DNA of 9,169 bases from JADJQU01 sp035490315 (GTDB lineage Bacteria > Planctomycetota > UBA1135 > GCA-002686595). The notes under the pieces are model-generated. The model searched no databases, was not told where the DNA came from, and worked only from the letters and a program-made list of their open reading frames with translations. Each line of letters begins with the position of its first letter. Positions within the stretch are counted from its first letter, which is position 1. This document shows, piece by piece, positions 1 to 7,085 of this stretch. Location of the stretch: positions 1-9,169 of the forward strand of contig DATHET010000156.1 of assembly GCA_035490315.1 (NCBI GenBank), given 5' to 3'. The translations under genes and the position numbers were made by a program.

Positions 1-310
1 TGCGCGAGCAGACCCCCGTCATGTCGAGCTGGAAGATCGGTGTCGCCGAGGTCGGGTCAGGGAAGGTCGCGAAGGGGCACTCCTCGAACCACAGGAAGGT
101 CACCGGCGTGCCGTCGGGGTCGAAGGACGCGCTTCCATCGAGCTGCACGCTGGTCACCGCCGAGCCGGGCGAGAAGACGTTGTTGCAGTCGACCACGTAG
201 TCGTCTCCGGAGTTGCCACCGGTGAAGACGACCGGAGGAGACTGGGCGTAGGAGACCGCGCTGGTGATCAACAGGGAAGCAGCAATGAAAAAGGGGCGGA
301 ATGTAGACAT
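1..310 (-). CDS. Secreted protein with PKD-like segment, C-terminus beyond window
   Basis: The first 103 residues are visible and the reading frame is open to the window edge, so the protein is partial. It starts MSTFRPFFIAASLLITSAVS and has a Sec-type signal peptide with probable cleavage after the alanine of SYAQ (about residue 22). The segment LDGSASFDPDGTPVTFLWF (about residues 57-75) has the pattern of a PKD or related Ig-like fold (LDGS-S-DPDG-x-x-x-T-WF), and the TSATP that follows also fits such domains. PKD-type domains usually mediate adhesion or spacing in cell-surface or secreted proteins; here no enzyme domain is visible. The ATG start is supported by an AAGGAAA ribosome binding site just upstream and by the signal peptide. 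It is divergent from the redox gene at 476. The surface/secreted call is firm; the exact domain family and role are inferred. Confidence 0.82.
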   Translation of the reverse strand, partial: MSTFRPFFIAASLLITSAVSYAQSPPVVFTGGNSGDDYVVDCNNVFSPGSAVTSVQLDGSASFDPDGTPVTFLWFEECPFATFPDPTSATPIFQLDMTGVCSR

Positions 311-315
311 GGGGG

Positions 316-322
316 TTTCCTT
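316..322 (-). promoter_or_regulatory. Ribosome binding site of the PKD-like protein gene
   Basis: On the minus strand this reads AAGGAAA, followed by five C and the ATG at 310. It fixes the start of a gene whose C-terminus lies outside the window. Confidence 0.6.
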
Positions 323-382
323 GGGCTGGTGGAAAGCACGGTTCACGGGGGATCCAATCGATCTGCCTTCGCGGCCGGCCAC

Positions 383-420
383 TAGCAATAATGTATCCGA
401 CCTTTGTGAATTGACGTGAA
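383..420. promoter_or_regulatory. AT-rich patch in divergent intergenic region, probable promoter zone
   Basis: This is the most AT-rich stretch in the window and sits between two divergently transcribed genes. On the minus strand it contains TTCACA-like and CATTAT/TATTGC-like hexamers, and on the plus strand TTGACG at 411-416. No pair has both ideal sequence and ideal spacing, so I call it only a promoter zone. It most likely serves the minus-strand secreted protein gene, leaving a 5' leader of roughly 70 nt. If TTGACG is a -35 box for the plus-strand gene, the GTG at 416 could not be the start, and the later ATG at 476 or TTG at 524 would be favoured. Confidence 0.3.
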
Positions 421-475
421 TCCCCGGAGTTTTCGCCATTCTTGGAGTCTGCGGGGGCTCCGAGCCCCGCGCGCG

Positions 476-2308
476 ATGAAACCGACTGCTTCACCGTGGC
501 TTTGCTGTTACCTTGGGAATCCGTTGAGGAGAAAACTCTACAATTGGGTCGCGGCGGCGATCCTCGCAGCTCTGCAAAGTCCTGCAGCCGGCGCGCTTTC
601 GCTCCAAGGTCCGCAACCGACGCGCCGACTCGCTCGGAGTTTTCTCGACAGCCACTACCTCGTCCGGACACTCGCGGAGCTCGGGCCCGCGCGCGCCAGC
701 GTGGTCCTGTTCGTCGCGCCCGATTGTCCACTGGCGCTGCGTGCCTTGACCCTGCTCGCCGATCTCGAGCGCCAGCTGCGCGATCGCGGCGTGCGGTTCG
801 TCGCGCTCGATCCATCCCTGGGTGCTTCCGTGGTCGAGATCTCCGCCGCTGGTGTCGCCGCGGGCGCGGAATTCCCGATGGGAGTCGACGAGGGCGGAGC
901 GATCGCGCGCAGCTTGTCCGTGATCCGCACGCCGACGGTGTGCGTGCTCGATGAACAGGGGGAGCGCGTGTATTGCGGCCGCGTCGATGCGGGGCTGCGA
1001 CTTGGCAGCGAGCCGGTCCCCGACGCTCGCGCGGATCTGCGCGAGGCGCTGGAGGACCTGCTTGCGTTGCGCGCGGTGCGCGTGCCCTCGACGATCGTCG
1101 ATGGCTGCCTTCTGACGCTCGACGGCGCGAGCCAGGCCACGGCGGCAGCTGCCCCGACCTGGGCCGACGGCGTCGGCACCCTGGTGCGCGAGCATTGCGC
1201 GGTCTGTCATGGCCCTGGCGGCGCGGCGCCCTTCGATCTGTGGGCTCACCGCGACGCCTCGCGGCGCGTGGACCGCATCGAGGAGGTCGTGCGGCGCGGC
1301 CAGATGCCTCCGTGGCATGCGAGCGAGAGGGCCGGGACCTTCGTCAACTCGCGCCGCCTCGACGACGCTGCGCGCGAAAAGATCCTCGCCTGGGCCAAAG
1401 CCGGAGCTCCATCCGGCGATCTGAGCCTGCACCCCGACCCCGAGCGTCCGGCGAAGGCCACGGGCTGGAGGATCGGCGAGCCCGACCTGGTCCTGACGCA
1501 GCTCGGCCGCACCAAGCTGCCCGCGAGCGGCATCGTGCCTTACCAGTACATCGTGGTGCCCCACGTTTTCAGCGAGGACACCTGGGTGGAGGCGGTCGAG
1601 ATCCGGCCCGAGGACTCGCGGGCCGTGCACCACGCGAACCTGGGCTGGGTGCAGCTCGGGCGCGAGTTCACGCCCGAGAATTTCATCACCGGCTACGTGC
1701 CCGGCGGCGACGTGTACGAGCTGGACCCGGGTCAGGCCTACATGATTCCCGCGGGAGCCGTGCTCGGGCTGCAGGCCCATTTCGTCACCACCGGCGAGGC
1801 GTTGAGCAACCGCTTCTCGATCGGCCTGCGCTTTCCGCGCACCGCCGTCGCGAAGCGCGCGCGCCATCTCGAGATCTCGAACTCGCGCTTCACGATCGCG
1901 CCCTTCGCGCCGGCGCAGACGGTCGAAGCGACACGGCGCTTCACGGGCGATGCCACGGGCATCGGCATGTTCGTGCACATGCACCTGCGCGGCCGCGACG
2001 TCGATGTGCGCGAGATCGATCCCGATGGCCGCGAGGAAGCCTTGCTGCTCGTGCCCAACTACGATTTCGATTGGCAGTCGTCCTATCGCTGGGCGAAGAA
2101 TACGAAGCGTTTCCCCGCCCAGGCGCGCGTCAAGGCCACGGCGCGCTTCGACAACTCGAAGTTCAATCCGTTCAATCCCGACCCGAGCGCGCGCGTCAGA
2201 GTCGGCCAGGAGACCGTGGACGAAATGATGTACGTGTTCCTGTTCTACACCCTCGACCAGGAAAACCTCGGCCTGCAGATCGACCCGCGCAGCGGGGGAG
2301 TCAGGTGA
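476..2308 (+). CDS. Exported thioredoxin-like / cytochrome c / copper type II monooxygenase-like tri-domain protein
   Basis: This is a 610-residue exported redox protein with three modules. Residues 1-40 form a long signal peptide: RRK at 18-20, a hydrophobic LYNWVAAAILAALQ and SPAAGA before cleavage. Residues about 45-215 look like a thioredoxin-fold redoxin with a single active-site-like Cys (APDCPLALRA, C84) instead of CxxC. Next comes a cytochrome c segment with heme motif CAVCH (C241, C244, H245) and GQMPPWH, where M277 is the likely axial ligand. The C-terminal part resembles copper type II ascorbate-dependent monooxygenases (peptidylglycine hydroxylase fold). All candidate copper ligands are visible: HH 385-386, H435, HMH 501-503 and M584 in DEMM. 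The substrate is unknown; the family is known for O2-dependent hydroxylation with copper. No start has a good ribosome site. GTG 416 would add 20 residues; TTG 524 would give a compact signal peptide beginning RRK. The stop codon lies inside a long palindrome. Confidence 0.88.
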   Translation: MKPTASPWLCCYLGNPLRRKLYNWVAAAILAALQSPAAGALSLQGPQPTRRLARSFLDSHYLVRTLAELGPARASVVLFVAPDCPLALRALTLLADLERQLRDRGVRFVALDPSLGASVVEISAAGVAAGAEFPMGVDEGGAIARSLSVIRTPTVCVLDEQGERVYCGRVDAGLRLGSEPVPDARADLREALEDLLALRAVRVPSTIVDGCLLTLDGASQATAAAAPTWADGVGTLVREHCAVCHGPGGAAPFDLWAHRDASRRVDRIEEVVRRGQMPPWHASERAGTFVNSRRLDDAAREKILAWAKAGAPSGDLSLHPDPERPAKATGWRIGEPDLVLTQLGRTKLPASGIVPYQYIVVPHVFSEDTWVEAVEIRPEDSRAVHHANLGWVQLGREFTPENFITGYVPGGDVYELDPGQAYMIPAGAVLGLQAHFVTTGEALSNRFSIGLRFPRTAVAKRARHLEISNSRFTIAPFAPAQTVEATRRFTGDATGIGMFVHMHLRGRDVDVREIDPDGREEALLLVPNYDFDWQSSYRWAKNTKRFPAQARVKATARFDNSKFNPFNPDPSARVRVGQETVDEMMYVFLFYTLDQENLGLQIDPRSGGVR

Positions 2309-2395
2309 CTTCGTCCGGAGTAACCAAGCTCGCCCCGCCTGCGCATCGCGCAGGCGGGGCGAGCTTGGTTCCTCCGGACGAAGCCACCTGACTCC
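2297..2395. repeat. Near-perfect 99-nt palindrome overlapping the end of the redox gene
   Basis: The left arm (2297-2344) and right arm (2348-2395) are complementary over 48 nt with only two mismatches (2308/2384 and 2321/2371), and the loop is 3 nt (ATC). The inner stem has the GC-rich core GCTCGCCCCGCCTGCGC. The outer ends read GGAGTCAGGTG and, inverted, CACCTGACTCC. The first 12 bases encode the last residues and the stop codon of the upstream gene. There is no T-tract on either side, so a classical intrinsic terminator is not obvious, although such a structure could still stop transcription or protect the 3' end of the mRNA. Arm length and terminal motif suggest a dispersed REP-like or MITE-like element; this is inference, since only one copy is in the window. 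Confidence 0.85.
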
Positions 2396-2778
2396 GTACA
2401 TGGCGCTTCGTGAATCTCAGCCCGTCGGTCCATGTCGTGATGCCGGCGTCTGAAAGCGATCCTCGCCGCCCACAACTGTGCGTTGACCACCGTGCCCGCC
2501 ACCGAGCGCGGCAACCATGGAAAGCGCTGCGCTGAAGTTGGGTATGGAGCGGGTATCCGCGCCGCGCGCTCGCCCTCCCTCGACGCCGTCTCGCGATCCT
2601 CAAGGGCTTTCCTGATGTGCTGGAAGCTTGCGGACCTGCGCGGATCATGGCGCGCAGCCGTCACGCGAGACTTACGCAGCCCGCCGTTTCCCGCGCGCGC
2701 AAAGGGGTCAGGCACTCCTATCCGCCGCGGAGGAAACCCCGCCTCTCCGACCACTCCGCGCGTCCCCGAAGCAGTCCC
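2396..2778. other. Gene-free stretch between palindrome and redoxin gene
   Basis: I find no convincing gene here. Frames that stay open have arginine/proline-rich translations without recognisable motifs, signal peptides or ribosome sites. The stretch presumably holds the promoter and leader of the redoxin gene at 2779, but I cannot pinpoint one. It includes a short motif at 2701-2716 that resembles the palindrome's outer ends. It may contain remnants of an inserted element. Confidence 0.5.
2701..2716 (+). repeat. Possible solo REP-type half-site (GGGGTCAGGCAC)
   Basis: The sequence AAAGGGGTCAGGCACT resembles the GGGAGTCAGGTGAC at the foot of the palindrome at 2297. From memory, similar GGGGTCAGGCACC strings recur between genes in several environmental phyla, near REP-associated Y1 transposases. 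No hairpin partner is visible next to it. This is a similarity call from one short match. Confidence 0.3.
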
Positions 2779-3891
2779 ATGAAGACACTGGTCCTGATCG
2801 CGGCTCTCGCCGTCGGTTTCGCTCTCGCGCCACTCTCCATCGCGCAGAAGAAGTCGAAGTCCGAATCCGCCGGCCCCGACGTCGGGCAGATCGCACCGCC
2901 GATCGGCGAATTGAAGTGGCTCCAGCTCGGCGGCGTCACCAGCGACTCGAGTCTCGACACCATGCGCGGCAGCGTGGTGATCGTCGCGGATTACGGCTAC
3001 TACTGCGACTCCTGCGTGAAGGTCGGCGTGCCGACCTTGAATGCGCTGCGCGCGTCGAACGAGCCGCGCGATCTGAAAATCATCCAGCTCACGGCGGGGA
3101 TCGGCGACGACACGCCGGAAGTCATCCAGAAAAAAGGCGAGGAGCTCGGGATCGCGGGCCCGGTCGGGATCGCGGACGTCGAGGGCGTCAGCAGCCCTTA
3201 CTTGAACATGGGCGCGAACGGAAACCTGACCTTCGCCTTCGTGATCGGCCGCCACGGCGGAATCCTCTGGAAGGGCGACCCGAGCCGGAAGCGCGAAGAC
3301 TATCTGGCGGCCGTGTCGAGCGCCTTGAACGCCGTGCCCTGCGACCCCTTGCCCGCGAGCAGCGAATTCGGGCCGATGATCGCGCCGGCGCTGCGCGACT
3401 ATGTGCTCGGCGATTTCCAGAAAGCGGAAATCGGCGCGCAGACCCTGCTGACCAAGCTCGGAACGAAGGCCGGAGACGAAAACGATCGCGCGCGCAAGGA
3501 CGTGAACGCGCTGCTCGCGCTGGTCGAGGGAACGCGCAAGCACTTGATGGAGGAGCTCGAGACGACCGGCGGCGCCAAGCAGTCCGAGCGCTTCCAGAAA
3601 GCCCTGACCAACGTGCGCCGCGTCTTCCCCAAGGGGCCGGAGGCCGATCGCGCGAGCTCGCTCGAGATGTACGTGACCATCCAATCCGATCAGGGACCGA
3701 CCTGTCGCAAGTGGGCCATCTGGTACGAGCTGGAATCAGCGCGCCCGGCGGTTTTTCCCGGCGAAAAGAACGCGGCGACGACGAAGTACGCGCGCGAGCT
3801 CGCCAAGTACGTGAAGCAGGGCGGCGTGCCCGGCGTCGATCGCGCGAAGCAATGGCTGGAAGCTTTCGACAAGCTCGCGCCGCACAAGTGA
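2779..3891 (+). CDS. Exported thioredoxin-fold (redoxin/TlpA-like) protein with CDSC motif
   Basis: This 370-residue protein has a clear signal peptide (MKTLVLIAALAVGFALAPLS, cleavage near SIAQ, residues 20-23). A thioredoxin-like domain spans about residues 34-185. GSVVIVADYGYYCDSC (64-79) gives a C76-D-S-C79 redox pair after the first strand and IIQLTA the next strand; TFAFVIGRHGGILWKGDPS (151-169) is the typical late beta-hairpin. At the place of the conserved cis-proline it has Leu (L150, NLTFAFVI), unusual for a working oxidoreductase. The C-terminal half (about 190-370) is mostly helical and charged, and I do not recognise it. It probably acts outside the cytoplasm in disulfide or peroxide chemistry. 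I chose ATG 2779 because the signal peptide starts there; an in-frame upstream ATG (2617) would bury it behind 54 Arg/Pro-rich residues. It lies downstream of the tri-domain redox gene, but 470 nt away. Its stop abuts the convergent gene. Confidence 0.85.
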   Translation: MKTLVLIAALAVGFALAPLSIAQKKSKSESAGPDVGQIAPPIGELKWLQLGGVTSDSSLDTMRGSVVIVADYGYYCDSCVKVGVPTLNALRASNEPRDLKIIQLTAGIGDDTPEVIQKKGEELGIAGPVGIADVEGVSSPYLNMGANGNLTFAFVIGRHGGILWKGDPSRKREDYLAAVSSALNAVPCDPLPASSEFGPMIAPALRDYVLGDFQKAEIGAQTLLTKLGTKAGDENDRARKDVNALLALVEGTRKHLMEELETTGGAKQSERFQKALTNVRRVFPKGPEADRASSLEMYVTIQSDQGPTCRKWAIWYELESARPAVFPGEKNAATTKYARELAKYVKQGGVPGVDRAKQWLEAFDKLAPHK

Positions 3892-5712
3892 TCAGACGCC
3901 GAACTGCCGCGAGAGCCAGCGCGGCCGGCTGTAGTCCCAGTTGCGCTCGGCCATCGCGGCGACCAGCACGGGATACATGGTTTCGATCGCGCGACGCACG
4001 CGCTCGTCGAGTCCGATGCGCTCGCTGTAGTCGTCGAGAGCGCGCTGCTCGTGCTCGCGCAGCTGTTTGCGCTCGCGCACGATGGCCCAGGCGGCTTGGG
4101 CGGTGAGATCCGCCTCGTGCTTGCGCTCGTGGACGATCAGGTGCAGGAGATCGAAGTAGGGGAGGTCGTCGAGCTCGCTCGAGCCCCAGTCCAGATAGCC
4201 GAGCACGCTTCCGTCCGCGGCAAGTTGCACGTGCTTCGAACGCAGGTCGGCGTGCTGCAGGACCAGCGGAAAACTCGTGCCGATCAGTTGCGCCCGCAAA
4301 CGCTCGCACAGGGCGGCGAGGTTCTGAATCGTCGCGGGCACGACGGCGAAGCGCGCGACAAGCTCGAAGCGCGACGCGACGAGGCGCTCGAAATCCGCTG
4401 CGTCGAACACGCGTGCGGGGCGCATGATCAGAGTCGAAAAATCGCGCGCCGCATCGGAGAACATGCGTGCGGCAATCCCGTGCTCGCCCGTGTACTGCGG
4501 CGCCGTCAATCCATCGAGGCGTCGCTCGCAAGCGATCGTCAAGCCGGCGGCCCTCCCGATCCACAAGGGCTGTGGGACCTTCAGCGCAGGGAATCGCTCG
4601 CGAATCAGCGAGAGTCGCGCCTGGTGCTTGACCAGCTGATCCTCCTGCTGGCGCGAGAGCGGAATGTGCACGGCCCAGCGGCCGCGCGGATCGTCGCTCG
4701 CCGCGCCTTGCACGCGTGTCATCACGAGCGTCGTGTTTCCGCGCGTCGCGTGCACGTATTCCGCTTCGGGCTGGGGCTCGCCAGTGCGCTGCGACAGTTC
4801 CTGGAGCACGCGCTCGAGCCGAGTCTTCGCTCGCGACTTGGATTCACGCCGCGCGATGAAAGCAAACGAAGGCGTGAGCCAGGGGAACAGGCCAAGGCGC
4901 GTCGCGATCATCTTCGCCTGATTCCCGCGCTCCTTGGGTCCGATCATCAAGCGCGGCCCGCCGCCGTCGAGCGCGACCAGGTGCGTGAAGTCGCTTTGGT
5001 GCGGATACAGGGCGAAAGCGCGCACCTCGCTCATTCCGGCGCGGCGCAACCAGGCGCGGTAGCCGCGCAGCGTGCGCTCACCGTGCGCGGGACTCAGAGC
5101 ACCGGCGACGAACGCGAAGGGCGAGGGCACTCGAAAATCCGCGCGCCGGCCCGCGGAGCGCTTGTAGCCCAATCGATTGTTGGCGCTGACGACCAGCTCG
5201 CCTGCACAGACGCGCGCGAGCTCGCTCGGATCGAACTTCCAAGGCGCTCGCGCCTGGGGCAGATGCAGCTCCTCGAGCACGAGCTCGAAGGCGTCACTCT
5301 GGAAAGGCAGGCGCGCACCCTCGCCGATGCGCACCGCGAGGGCCTTCGAGCCCGCCATGGCTCGGACCTGCGCGATCCCGAGTTCCAGACGCATGTGGGA
5401 CCGATCGACGAGCACCACCCGGTGCCCCGCGCGCGCCAGGGCAACCGCGGCTCCGGAGCATGCGTTGCCGATGCACAGCGCGCGGCCCGGCTCACCCGCG
5501 AGCATCACGAGCCACGCGGCCCGAGCTTCGCGCGCCAGGAGCATCAAGTGGTCCGCGCGCTCCTCGTCGAGCTCGAGCAGCGCCGTCTCGAAGCACTGCT
5601 TCCATGTCCGACCCTCGCGAAGCCGCGCGAGGGTCTGCTGCGCGACCTCGCTGGTCCACGGCCAGCAGTCCTCGAGCTCCGCCCCACGATCGGAATCCAC
5701 GGCGCCGCTCAT
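3892..5712 (-). CDS. SAM methyltransferase / APH-like phosphotransferase fusion protein
   Basis: This is a 606-residue, probably cytoplasmic protein with two catalytic-type regions. Residues about 55-250 resemble a class I SAM-dependent methyltransferase: ALCIGNACSGAAVALARAG (78-96) fits the glycine-rich motif I, VVLVD (99-103) the acidic end of strand 2, and RTLRGYRAWLRRAGMSEV (213-230) a late helix-strand. Residues about 320-606 resemble the aminoglycoside/choline phosphotransferase fold: VPQPLWIG and CERRLDG around the hinge, HADLRSKH (487-494) as catalytic loop, YLDWG (506-510, metal-binding Asp 508), then DDLPYFDLLHLI. The usual Asn of HGDxxxxN is His494, as in some family members, and I see no clear N-lobe lysine, so kinase activity is uncertain. 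Start ATG 5712 overlaps the stop of the upstream membrane-protein gene as ATGA; an ATG farther upstream (6018) would run through that gene. The pairing suggests modification of a surface glycan or lipid-linked substrate (inference). Confidence 0.8.
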   Translation of the reverse strand: MSGAVDSDRGAELEDCWPWTSEVAQQTLARLREGRTWKQCFETALLELDEERADHLMLLAREARAAWLVMLAGEPGRALCIGNACSGAAVALARAGHRVVLVDRSHMRLELGIAQVRAMAGSKALAVRIGEGARLPFQSDAFELVLEELHLPQARAPWKFDPSELARVCAGELVVSANNRLGYKRSAGRRADFRVPSPFAFVAGALSPAHGERTLRGYRAWLRRAGMSEVRAFALYPHQSDFTHLVALDGGGPRLMIGPKERGNQAKMIATRLGLFPWLTPSFAFIARRESKSRAKTRLERVLQELSQRTGEPQPEAEYVHATRGNTTLVMTRVQGAASDDPRGRWAVHIPLSRQQEDQLVKHQARLSLIRERFPALKVPQPLWIGRAAGLTIACERRLDGLTAPQYTGEHGIAARMFSDAARDFSTLIMRPARVFDAADFERLVASRFELVARFAVVPATIQNLAALCERLRAQLIGTSFPLVLQHADLRSKHVQLAADGSVLGYLDWGSSELDDLPYFDLLHLIVHERKHEADLTAQAAWAIVRERKQLREHEQRALDDYSERIGLDERVRRAIETMYPVLVAAMAERNWDYSRPRWLSRQFGV

Positions 5713-7073
5713 GTCGCCCGTTCCGCTCGCACCAGCGCGCGCGCGGACAGAAGCAACGCCCACGGCGCGGTTTGGATCAAGAGCCCCGGCGCCCAGGTCT
5801 TCGCGACCACCATGCTGGGCTCGCGATGAAGGAAGACCACGAGCAGCGTGAAGAGCGTGAGCAGCGCGCCGAACAAGAGCAGCGCCGCGAGGTCGCGCCG
5901 CGTCCGATCCGGATCGCAAGCCTGCAGATCCTCGAACGCGTTGCGCGGATACCGCGCGAGACGCAGGACCGCCGGGCCCAATGCGGCTCCGAGCAGGATC
6001 CAGATCGGGCCGATGCACAGCGCAAGGCGCGTGCGTTCGCTCGTGTCCACCCAGCTCGAGCCGAGCCTCGAAAGCCCGTCGGGGCCGAGCAGCGGCACGT
6101 CACGCGTCCACGCGGCCAGGGGCCAGAGCGACAGGAGCAGCATCGCGCTCGCGAATGCCCATAGCGCAGCGCGTCCGCGGCTGGGACGCGCGCTCGATCC
6201 CACCGTGGCGCCGAGTCCCGCGATCGCGAGCACCCAACCCCCGGGCCGAAGCAACGAGAGCGAGCCCCAAGCAATGCAGGCGAGAGCCAACCCCCGCGCA
6301 TCCGCGCGCCGCGTCCACGATGCAAGGCCGAGCAGGGCCAGGGCGCAGAGTCCGGCGAGGGCGAGGTCGCCGTCGTCGGCGCGGAAAGCCACGCTGAGCG
6401 CGACGGCGAACAACACCAGCAGGAGCCGCCGTCCGAGCGGCGCGCGGCGAGTCAGCTCCATCGCGCGCTCGATCAGCAACACGGCCGAAAGGAAGCAAGC
6501 GAGGAGGTGGGCGCGGGTGGACACCTCGTTCACGATGCCGCCCGGCCAGGACACACAGGCGATCGCGCCGCAATCGAGTGGAGCAAGCTCGAGCGCGCCG
6601 CGCGCCGTCGCGGGACCGTCGAAGCCGATCAGCCAGCCTTGCGACAGCCAGGCCTGAGCCCGCACCGACCAGAGTCCCGACCCGGCGTTGATCGTCGCAC
6701 CCAGCGCCGCCCAGACTCCGATCGCCACCGCGATCCAGAGCAGCGCACGCGCCGCGCGAGTCGGCACTTCCCGCAGCACCTCGTGCCGCGGCACGAGTGC
6801 CGCAGGCAGCGTCAGCCAGCGCGCGAGGCCCAGGAGCAGCGCGGCTCCCGCGATCCACGCGCAAGAAACCGGCACGCGCGCCAGGGCCGAAACGCTGGCT
6901 CCCACCGCGAGAAAGCTCGCGCCGAGCAGGTAGCTCGCGGCCCAGGTCGTCGGCACGTCCCGGAGGCGATGCGAACCGACCTCTCCCGGCGGAAGCCAGG
7001 ACAGGACGACGCGTCCGATGCACGAGACCACGGCAAGGCCCACGGCCGCGGAAGAGAGCTCGAGCATTCCCAC
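5709..7073 (-). CDS. Polytopic inner-membrane protein, possibly GT-C glycosyltransferase-like
   Basis: This 454-residue protein has roughly ten or more hydrophobic Ala/Leu-rich segments, for example LLWIAVAIGVWAALGA (111-126), LLACFLSAVLLI (190-201), LLLVLFAVALSVAF (217-230), ALWAFASAMLLLSLWPLAA (303-321) and LAALLLFGALLTLFTLLVVFL (395-415). FDGPATARG after TINAGSGLWSVRAQAWLSQG (127-159), and FRADDGDLALAGL (230-242), loosely recall the layout of GT-C membrane glycosyltransferases (PMT/ArnT-like). I see no decisive catalytic motif, so the enzyme call is tentative. The GTG start at 7073 is supported by AAGG 8 nt upstream; ATG 7067 is two codons later and equally possible. It is the first gene of a two-gene operon with the methyltransferase fusion (ATGA overlap) and is divergent from the amidase gene. 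Confidence 0.8.
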   Translation of the reverse strand: MGMLELSSAAVGLAVVSCIGRVVLSWLPPGEVGSHRLRDVPTTWAASYLLGASFLAVGASVSALARVPVSCAWIAGAALLLGLARWLTLPAALVPRHEVLREVPTRAARALLWIAVAIGVWAALGATINAGSGLWSVRAQAWLSQGWLIGFDGPATARGALELAPLDCGAIACVSWPGGIVNEVSTRAHLLACFLSAVLLIERAMELTRRAPLGRRLLLVLFAVALSVAFRADDGDLALAGLCALALLGLASWTRRADARGLALACIAWGSLSLLRPGGWVLAIAGLGATVGSSARPSRGRAALWAFASAMLLLSLWPLAAWTRDVPLLGPDGLSRLGSSWVDTSERTRLALCIGPIWILLGAALGPAVLRLARYPRNAFEDLQACDPDRTRRDLAALLLFGALLTLFTLLVVFLHREPSMVVAKTWAPGLLIQTAPWALLLSARALVRAERAT

Positions 7074-7081
7074 CGCGGATA

Positions 7082-7085
7082 CCTT
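7082..7085 (-). promoter_or_regulatory. Ribosome binding site of the membrane-protein gene
   Basis: On the minus strand this is AAGG, 8 nt before the GTG at 7073. Spacing to the ATG at 7067 would be 14 nt, so the site favours GTG as start. The 106-nt divergent spacer (7074-7179) must also hold promoters for both operons; I see no clear consensus hexamers in it. Confidence 0.45.

Noticed and set aside
416..475. GTG start at 416 for the tri-domain redox gene
   Set aside because: No ribosome site and it puts Arg-rich residues before the signal peptide; kept as an alternative only.
2297..2395. Palindrome as a standard intrinsic terminator
   Set aside because: No T-tract on either side and arms far longer than usual; a terminator role is possible but not shown, so it is listed as a repeat.
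491..2401. Very long open frame on the minus strand opposite the tri-domain redox gene
   Set aside because: Its translation lacks any motif and is Arg/Ala/His-rich as expected from antisense of GC-rich codons; the plus strand holds heme and copper motifs in order.
2301..2648. Minus-strand open frame of 115 codons reading through the palindrome
   Set aside because: No ribosome site, composition dominated by Arg, and most of its C-terminus is just translated hairpin. I kept only the palindrome.
2617..2778. N-terminal extension of the redoxin gene to an upstream in-frame ATG
   Set aside because: It would place 54 Arg/Pro-rich residues before a clear signal peptide.
2245..3684. Long minus-strand open frame opposite the redoxin gene
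   Set aside because: No domain or signal peptide, and it would run through the palindrome; the plus strand has a signal peptide and CDSC motif.
4051..5829. Long plus-strand open frame opposite the methyltransferase-kinase fusion
   Set aside because: Arg/Glu/Gln-rich antisense translation without domains; the minus strand carries the methyltransferase and phosphotransferase motifs and the ATGA junction.
5713..6018. N-terminal extension of the methyltransferase-kinase fusion into the membrane-protein gene
   Set aside because: The extension overlaps coding sequence of the upstream gene in another frame; the ATGA overlap start is typical for coupled genes.
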